Positions 7,003-11,184 of a stretch of DNA of 11,184 nt are shown here, piece by piece (positions within the stretch are counted from its first letter, which is position 1; each line of letters begins with the position of its first letter). The notes under the pieces were generated by a model, which did not search any database, was not told the DNA's origin, and was given only the letters and a program-made list of their open reading frames with translations. Source of the stretch: an uncultured Trueperaceae bacterium (GTDB lineage: Bacteria > Deinococcota > Deinococci > Deinococcales > Trueperaceae); contig CALDPK010000071.1 of assembly GCA_937911855.1 (NCBI GenBank), forward strand, positions 1 through 11,184, written 5' to 3'. The position numbers and the translations under genes are program-made.

Positions 7003-7016
7003 CTGCCAGTCAGTTG
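6996..7016 (+). terminator. Inverted repeat overlapping the lysR stop codon
   Basis: A 10-bp arm starting CAACTGACTG is followed, after one base, by its exact reverse complement. As RNA it would fold to a nine-pair stem with a three-base loop. It includes the lysR TGA. There is no U-tract, so it is at best an atypical or bidirectional terminator; it could instead be an mRNA-protecting structure or a protein site. Confidence 0.4.
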
Positions 7017-7017
7017 T

Positions 7018-7034
7018 CATCAGCAAAGCTGATG
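7018..7034 (+). terminator. Second tandem hairpin after lysR
   Basis: CATCAGC, a loop AAA and GCTGATG form a perfect seven-pair hairpin directly after the previous one. Only two T residues follow. Two adjacent perfect hairpins between lysR and the next promoter suggest a transcription or mRNA boundary. Confidence 0.4.
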
Positions 7035-7051
7035 TTAAGGCTGATTCTGGT

Positions 7052-7080
7052 TTGCCTGCAGGTTCCTGCGGGGCTATAAC
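7052..7080 (+). promoter_or_regulatory. Promoter of the TauE/SafE exporter gene
   Basis: TTGCCT (7052-7057), a 17-bp spacer and TATAAC (7075-7080, five of six to consensus) are followed by seven bases and the GTG at 7088. This geometry predicts a leaderless transcript. The TTG at 7052 is in frame but is better explained as the -35 box than as a start codon. Confidence 0.6.
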
Positions 7081-7087
7081 GGACCGT

Positions 7088-7855
7088 GTGACTTTGGCCC
7101 TGCCGAGTGCGATGGTTGTAGGCGTCAGCCTGGGCCTGCTGGGATCCGGCGGTTCGATTCTGACGGTACCCATCCTTATCTACCTGTTGGGTCAGTCCGA
7201 CAAGGTGGCCATCGCCGGTTCCCTCGCGATAGTGGGAATCATCAGTCTGGTCGCTGCCGTACCTCACGTGATGCGCCGGCAGGTTGACTGGCGCAGCGTG
7301 CTGCTGTTCGGGACTCCCGGGATGGTCGGGGCGTGGGCGGGTGCATATTTGGCGCATTTCGTCAGCGGCAGCTTCCAGCTTGTCGTTTTCGCAGTGATCA
7401 TGCTGCTGGCTGCAGTCTTCATGCTGCGCCCGGTCCCGGTGAACAGGTACCAGGCTGAGGCGTCATCACGTGCCTGGTGGAAGATAGGCGCGGAAGGACT
7501 TGCGGTCGGCGCGGTGACGGGGCTGGTTGGAGTGGGCGGCGGGTTCCTCATAGTGCCGGCACTTGTCCTGCTGGGCGGACTGCCCATGCACGTGGCCATC
7601 GGAACGAGCCTGCTGATAATCGCGCTCAAATCCTGCATGGGTCTGTACGAATACGTGCAGGTCCTTGACTTCGCAGGACTGTCGCTCGACTGGTCAGTAA
7701 TCGCGGTCTTCAGTGCAGTGGGCATCGCGGGAAGCTTCCTTGGCAGCACGCTCGGCAAGCGGCTCTCGAGGACCATCCTTCAGAGGGTCTTCGCAGGATT
7801 TCTGGTTCTGACAGGCGTGTTCATCCTGTGGCAGAACGTAAGCAAAGTTTTTTGA
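7088..7855 (+). CDS. TauE/SafE-family membrane exporter (sulfite/sulfur-anion type)
   Basis: This 255-residue polytopic inner-membrane protein has about eight hydrophobic segments and the internal duplication typical of the family: the glycine-rich motif GLLGSGGSILTVPIL at 16-30 recurs as GLVGVGGGFLIVPAL at 145-159. TauE/SafE members export sulfite, sulfoacetate or related organosulfur anions. Short members like this one often sit beside sulfide- or persulfide-handling genes. Only one Cys is present (C183, in LKSCMGLY). The GTG at 7088 is chosen because a promoter leaves no room for the upstream TTG at 7052, which would add 12 polar residues. The stop is 19 bases before the DsbA-like gene, so the two are probably cotranscribed. 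The transported species is inferred from family and neighbours only. Confidence 0.85.
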   Translation: MTLALPSAMVVGVSLGLLGSGGSILTVPILIYLLGQSDKVAIAGSLAIVGIISLVAAVPHVMRRQVDWRSVLLFGTPGMVGAWAGAYLAHFVSGSFQLVVFAVIMLLAAVFMLRPVPVNRYQAEASSRAWWKIGAEGLAVGAVTGLVGVGGGFLIVPALVLLGGLPMHVAIGTSLLIIALKSCMGLYEYVQVLDFAGLSLDWSVIAVFSAVGIAGSFLGSTLGKRLSRTILQRVFAGFLVLTGVFILWQNVSKVF

Positions 7856-7861
7856 ACAGAT

Positions 7862-7867
7862 GGAAGG
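7862..7867 (+). promoter_or_regulatory. Ribosome binding site of the DsbA-like gene
   Basis: GGAAGG lies seven bases before the ATG at 7875, within the 19-base gap after the exporter gene. A classical site inside the operon contrasts with the leaderless starts at operon-first genes. Confidence 0.65.
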
Positions 7868-7874
7868 CAGTTAA

Positions 7875-8597
7875 ATGGCAGTGAAGTCGAAATCGAATTC
7901 CAGGACGCGGACGCAGAACAACAACATGCGCTGGTTCCTGGGCGCCCTGATAATTATCGCCCTGATGGCAACAGCCTTCTTTGCAGGCCGGGGCAGCGCA
8001 CCGGCTTCTGACGGGCAACCAGGCAGCAGTGTTGCAATGGGTCCGCTTGGCGACCAGTCAAGGCGCGACCCGGATGACCCGTTCGCACTGGGTTCGGTTG
8101 ATGCTCCCGTTGTGATGGTCACCTTCTCGGATTACCGTTGTCCCTTCTGCGCACGCCACAGCCGTGTCGTGGAGCCGGAGCTTATCGACCGTTACGTTGA
8201 ATCCGGGCAAGTGCGTATCGAGTGGCGGGACTTCCCGGTCTTCGGCGAAGCGTCACTGGTCGGAGCCCGCGCCGGTCGGGCCGCTGCAGAACAGGGCCGT
8301 TTCTGGGAGTTCAACCATGCGGTCTACGAGGCTGCACCTGAGAACGCCCATCACGACCTGACCGAACAAAAGCTAATCGAGTTCGCGGAACAGGTGGGCA
8401 TCAGCGACCTGGACAAGTTCGCAGCTGACCTTGGCAGCGGTGCGTTCGATGCAGACATCCAGGCCGATTACATGCAGGCCGTGGCGGTCGGCATGAACGG
8501 CACCCCTTCGTTCGTGATCAACGGCCACCCGATAGTAGGTGCCCAGCCGGCAATGGCGTTCACGACCATAATCGAGCGGGAACTGGCCAGGCAGTGA
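7875..8597 (+). CDS. DsbA-like thioredoxin-fold protein with N-terminal membrane anchor
   Basis: This 240-residue protein has a basic N-terminus (1-19), one transmembrane helix (about 19-37), a short flexible linker, and a DsbA-type thioredoxin domain outside the membrane. The active site is CPFC (C89-C92) after FSDYR, and the cis-proline loop is GTPSF (P211). No other Cys is present. DsbA-like proteins with CPFC and the FSDY lead-in act as extracytoplasmic thiol oxidases, reductases or isomerases. With a CcdA-type carrier overlapping its end, a reduced (reductase/isomerase) state is more likely here than an oxidase. The start has a good ribosome binding site (GGAAGG, seven bases upstream). 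The gene's stop overlaps the start of the next gene (GTGA). The anchor has no lipobox and no obvious cleavage site, so the protein probably stays membrane-bound. Confidence 0.9.
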   Translation: MAVKSKSNSRTRTQNNNMRWFLGALIIIALMATAFFAGRGSAPASDGQPGSSVAMGPLGDQSRRDPDDPFALGSVDAPVVMVTFSDYRCPFCARHSRVVEPELIDRYVESGQVRIEWRDFPVFGEASLVGARAGRAAAEQGRFWEFNHAVYEAAPENAHHDLTEQKLIEFAEQVGISDLDKFAADLGSGAFDADIQADYMQAVAVGMNGTPSFVINGHPIVGAQPAMAFTTIIERELARQ

Positions 8598-9415
8598 TCG
8601 ACATCGGCCTCGCCGGGGCTTTCCTCGGCGGACTGTTCGCACTGCTGAGCCCTTGTTCCGCACTGCTGCTGCCGTCATTCTTCGCGTACGCTTTCGACGG
8701 ACTGGGCAGGCTGATCAGCCGGACCTTCCTTTTCTACGTGGGGCTGGCGCTGGTGCTCGTACCCCTGGGCGCCGGAGTCGGTGCCCTGGGCAGCCTGGTG
8801 ACGCAGTACCGTGGCACGGTCACCCTGATCGGCGGCTTACTGCTCATCGTGATGGGTGTCCTCACAGTCACCGGACGGGGCTTCTCGTTCCTTCCTGCCG
8901 GAGCGCAAGCCCAGGCGTCGGGCGCCACAGGCGGCGTACTGCGCATCCTTGCACTGGGCGCCATCTTCGGTCTCGCCGGCTTCTGCTCAGGGCCACTGCT
9001 GGGAGCGGTACTCACCATGGCCGTGGCGGGCGGAGAACCCCTGTACGGCGGACTGCTGATGGCGTTCTATGGTCTGGGCATGGCCGTGCCACTGTTCGCA
9101 CTCGCGCTGCTGTGGAACCGGTTCAAGCTCGGGGAGAAGCGCTGGCTGCGCGGCCGGGCCGTGAAGATCGGACCGCTCACCACGCACTCCACTTCCCTCA
9201 TCTCCGGCCTCGTCTTCATCGGCATCGGCCTGCTGTTCGTGTTCACCGAAGGCACCGCCAACCTCGGCAGCGTAATGGGCGTCGAAAGCCAGTTCCGCCT
9301 GCAGGAGTGGGCTTCGGCGTGGGCAGCACGCATTCCTGACTACGTGTTCCCGGCAGTCGCTGCGCTCGTACTGGCCGTGATCCTGTTGCGGATGCCCAGG
9401 CAGGAAGGCAGATGA
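8594..9415 (+). CDS. ccdA: CcdA/DsbD-type transmembrane electron carrier
   Basis: This 273-residue inner-membrane protein has six or more helices and passes electrons from cytoplasmic thioredoxin to thiol proteins outside the membrane. The two halves of the CcdA fold each carry the single conserved redox Cys: LLSPCSALLLPSF (C21) and GLAGFCSGPLLGA (C131). These are the only cysteines in the protein and are spaced as in DsbD's membrane domain. A membrane pair near the C-terminus (about 201-219 and 252-266) and an extracytoplasmic or cytoplasmic loop rich in Trp/Gln (229-250) follow the core. The start is the GTG overlapping the DsbA-like stop codon (GTGA), implying translational coupling. Its redox partners are probably the flanking DsbA-like and TlpA-like proteins. 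The symbol denotes the family; a role in cytochrome c maturation specifically is not shown by this window. Confidence 0.88.
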   Translation: MIDIGLAGAFLGGLFALLSPCSALLLPSFFAYAFDGLGRLISRTFLFYVGLALVLVPLGAGVGALGSLVTQYRGTVTLIGGLLLIVMGVLTVTGRGFSFLPAGAQAQASGATGGVLRILALGAIFGLAGFCSGPLLGAVLTMAVAGGEPLYGGLLMAFYGLGMAVPLFALALLWNRFKLGEKRWLRGRAVKIGPLTTHSTSLISGLVFIGIGLLFVFTEGTANLGSVMGVESQFRLQEWASAWAARIPDYVFPAVAALVLAVILLRMPRQEGR

Positions 9416-9435
9416 TGATCTGCCCCTCCCCGGGC

Positions 9436-9441
9436 TACGGT
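9436..9441 (+). promoter_or_regulatory. Weak -10-like box before the TlpA fusion gene
   Basis: TACGGT (TANNNT type) ends nine bases before the ATG at 9451, in the 35-base gap after ccdA. The spacing is slightly longer than at the other leaderless starts and no -35 box or ribosome binding site is seen. It could be a promoter, or the gene may simply be read through from ccdA. Confidence 0.25.
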
Positions 9442-9450
9442 TAACACCTG

Positions 9451-10242
9451 ATGACCGAGATTCAGCTGGGACCGTTCATCCTCTCATCAGCCCGCTTCAG
9501 CGCGATAGTTGCTCTGGCACTGTTCGTGCTCAGCGCGAGCCTGCTGGCCAGAAAGGACGCACGGCTGACTGATTGGGCGTGGAACACCCTGCTGATCATC
9601 CTGATCGGAGCCCGAGTCGGTTTCGTGCTGGAGAACCTCCCCGCGTACCGCAGCGACCCACTCGCCGTCCTTTACTTCTGGCAGGGCGGCTTCACCCCCG
9701 TGTGGGGTCTGGCTGCCGCGGCTCTTTACTCGTTCGGCATCCAGATCGGTCGCGCCGCCGTGCCGGTAGTGGCTGCCGGCCTCGTCTCCTGGGGAGCAGC
9801 AACGATGATCACTACCGAGCGGAGTGACGAACCCGTGCAGCTGCCGGACCTGACCGTCTATACCCTCGCCGACGAGCCTGTGAACCTGGCTGCACAGCGA
9901 GGTGAAGCGCTGGTCATGAACCTGTGGGAACCGTGGTGCCCACCGTGCCGGCGGGAGATGCCGATGATGGCGGAAACCGCGCCTGATCATCCGCAGGTCA
10001 CCGTCGCCTTCGTGAATCAGACATCAGGCATCAGGGAAGTAGAAGCGTTCCTGGAAGAGCAGGGCATCGAAGCGGAGAACGTGTGGCGGAGCCCGCGCAG
10101 CGAGGTGGGAGCGCACTTCAGGAGCGTGGGACTGCCGACAACACTGTTCTTCGCTCCTGACGGCACCCTCCGGCACAGACATATCGGCGAGATTTCACGG
10201 GCGGAATTCGAGCGGCAGCTGCGGAACCTGACCGGACCGTGA
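9451..10242 (+). CDS. TlpA/ResA-like thiol-disulfide reductase fused to an Lgt-like membrane domain
   Basis: This 263-residue protein has two parts. Residues 1-120 contain four predicted helices (about 10-32, 42-60, 71-96, 99-118). Residues 53-86 (GARVGFVLENLPAY, then YFWQGGFTPVWG) follow the pattern of Lgt, where the corresponding end reads GGxxxHGG. Here the Lgt catalytic His is replaced (V/W at 84-85), so this half cannot be a normal diacylglyceryl transferase. Residues 126-263 are a TlpA-type thioredoxin domain with WCPPC (C163-C166) and cis-proline GLPTT (P229). No other Cys occurs. Arg and Lys after helix 1 favour an N-outside topology, which after four helices places the thioredoxin domain outside, as needed for reduction by CcdA. 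The gene lies 35 bases after ccdA. Similar fused proteins exist, I believe, in other bacteria under a plain TlpA label. Confidence 0.87.
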   Translation: MTEIQLGPFILSSARFSAIVALALFVLSASLLARKDARLTDWAWNTLLIILIGARVGFVLENLPAYRSDPLAVLYFWQGGFTPVWGLAAAALYSFGIQIGRAAVPVVAAGLVSWGAATMITTERSDEPVQLPDLTVYTLADEPVNLAAQRGEALVMNLWEPWCPPCRREMPMMAETAPDHPQVTVAFVNQTSGIREVEAFLEEQGIEAENVWRSPRSEVGAHFRSVGLPTTLFFAPDGTLRHRHIGEISRAEFERQLRNLTGP

Positions 10243-10258
10243 GCTCTGGCAAGTGACG

Positions 10259-10288
10259 GACCTGCAGCTGCAAAGGCGCTGTCAGGTC
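10259..10288. terminator. Possible bidirectional hairpin between convergent genes
   Basis: GACCTGCAG pairs with CTG-T-CAGGTC (one bulged T) around an 11-base loop, in the 50-base gap between the TlpA fusion and the convergent HD-GYP gene. The location suits a shared terminator, but no T-tract follows on either strand. Confidence 0.3.
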
Positions 10289-10292
10289 TGGC

Positions 10293-11184
10293 TTACCCCT
10301 GGCCGTTCTGCATCAACTTCAGGAACACTTCGGTTACATCCGGATCGAAGTGCCTGCCGGCACCTGCCCGAATGTGCTCGAGCGCCTGCTCCGCTGACCA
10401 GGCTGGCCGGTACGGCCGGTCTGAGGTGAGCGCGTCGTACACGTCTACCACCGCGAATATCCGGGCCGGTAATGGTATCGCTTCACCCTTGAGACCCTGC
10501 GGGTAGCCGCTGCCGTCCCACCTCTCATGGTGGCTGTAGGGAATGTCGATCGCGTCCTTGAGGAACGGAATAGGTGTCAGGAACTCGTAGGCGAACACGG
10601 TGTGCTGCTGCATGATCGCGAACTCCTGTTCGGTCAGGCGGCCTGGTTTCAGGAGTATGCGGTCGGGGATGCCCATCTTGCCGATGTCGTGCAGCAGCGC
10701 GCCACGGCGCAGGTGAACGAGGTCCGCGTCCGACACGCCTAGGCCGGCGGCGAGGCGCACCGCCATGTCGGTGACGCGTCGACTGTGGCCCTCGGTCTCC
10801 TCGTCGCGGAGGTCGAGCGCCCTGGCCCAACCCTCGATCGTGCGGTCGTAGGCCAAGCGCAGCTCGAGGTTCGACCGCTCGAGGTTCTCGAACAGCGCCG
10901 CGTTGTCGAGCGCGATGGCCGCCTGCGTGGCGAGCGTGGTGAGGAAGTCGTGCCAGTCGTCAGTCAGCTCGAGCTTGCTGTGGTGGAAGATCTCCAGCAC
11001 ACCTTGCAGCTGGCCCTTGGAGATAAGGGGCGTCGCCACGTAGCACGCGAAGCCCTCCTCGCGAACGCTGCTCCGCTCGGGGAAGGCTGCGTTGAGCTCG
11101 GCGGGGTCGTCGATGACGATGCGAGTGCGCTCATTGATCGCACTCAGAATTTTGTCCGGTTCGAGCTGGAAATCGGCCGTGAGG
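10293..11184 (-). CDS. GAF plus HD-GYP domain protein, probable cyclic-di-GMP phosphodiesterase (N-terminus beyond window)
   Basis: A frame open to the right edge encodes 296 visible residues. Residues 1 to about 100 are the C-terminal part of a GAF sensor domain (YVATPLISKGQLQGVLEIFH, then ATQAAIALDNAALFENLERS), followed by a short helical linker. The HD-GYP domain follows with HDIGKMGIPD (H165-D166), HHERWDGSGYP (218-228, holding the GYP signature) and VVDVYDALTSDRPYR (246-259). All the metal-binding and catalytic motifs are intact, so it should hydrolyse cyclic di-GMP in the cytoplasm in response to a ligand bound by GAF or an upstream domain. The in-frame GTG at 11039 is not the start, because GAF sequence continues upstream (for example VREEGFACY). 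It converges with the TlpA fusion gene and is unrelated to that operon. Codon use changes near 10660. Confidence 0.92.
   Translation of the reverse strand, partial: LTADFQLEPDKILSAINERTRIVIDDPAELNAAFPERSSVREEGFACYVATPLISKGQLQGVLEIFHHSKLELTDDWHDFLTTLATQAAIALDNAALFENLERSNLELRLAYDRTIEGWARALDLRDEETEGHSRRVTDMAVRLAAGLGVSDADLVHLRRGALLHDIGKMGIPDRILLKPGRLTEQEFAIMQQHTVFAYEFLTPIPFLKDAIDIPYSHHERWDGSGYPQGLKGEAIPLPARIFAVVDVYDALTSDRPYRPAWSAEQALEHIRAGAGRHFDPDVTEVFLKLMQNGQG

Noticed and set aside
7848..7854. Run of T residues at the end of the exporter gene as an intrinsic terminator
   Set aside because: No stem precedes it, it lies within the coding end (Lys-Val-Phe-stop), and a ribosome binding site for the next gene follows at once.
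10293..11039. HD-GYP gene as a complete 248-residue protein starting at GTG 11039
   Set aside because: The frame is open to the window edge and the extra 48 residues continue the GAF domain, so the GTG is internal and the gene is cut by the window.
1..11184. Mobile element, CRISPR array, tRNA or defence system
   Set aside because: I found no transposase or integrase, no spaced direct repeats, no cloverleaf sequence and no nuclease or toxin-antitoxin genes. Almost every base is accounted for by metabolic, transport or regulatory genes.

Overview
The window is ordinary bacterial chromosomal DNA of fairly high G+C content, densely coding, with no rRNA, tRNA, CRISPR array, insertion sequence or phage gene seen. 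The lineage is not settled. Several operon-first genes lack a ribosome binding site and have a -10 box of the TANNNT type 5-7 bases before the start codon, a habit known from Deinococcota and Actinomycetota. The GAF/HD-GYP protein at the right edge reminds me of Deinococcota proteins and the CcdA-like protein of Actinomycetota ones. Both are recollections, not searches.

Left block (1-3253, minus strand): a MarR regulator, an FMO-type flavin monooxygenase (ATGA overlap) and a P1B-type heavy-metal ATPase cut by the left edge. A 14-bp perfect palindrome and a near copy 29 bp away fill the divergent promoter region. A looser copy covers the ATPase start codon, so one regulator may control the whole block.

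Middle block (3369-5989, plus strand): diverging from marR are a luciferase-like (LLM) monooxygenase and, overlapping it by ATGA, an NADP-oxidoreductase of the F420-reductase family. They look like an oxygenase/reductase pair under the same MarR control. A GNAT acetyltransferase follows, with its own apparently leaderless promoter.

Right block (6043-10242, plus strand): a LysR regulator, tandem hairpins, then a TauE/SafE exporter with its own promoter, a membrane-anchored DsbA-like thioredoxin, a CcdA/DsbD-type electron carrier (GTGA overlap) and a TlpA-like thioredoxin fused to a four-helix membrane domain resembling the front half of Lgt (prolipoprotein diacylglyceryl transferase). The last three proteins contain only their predicted redox cysteines. 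The set reads as a transmembrane thiol-reduction relay next to a sulfur-anion exporter.

Right edge (10293-11184, minus strand): a convergent GAF plus HD-GYP cyclic-di-GMP phosphodiesterase, cut by the window end, whose codon use changes part-way through the gene. The most notable items are the Lgt-like/TlpA fusion, the mirror-symmetric MarR operator-promoter with a possible third site, and the repeated leaderless start arrangement.
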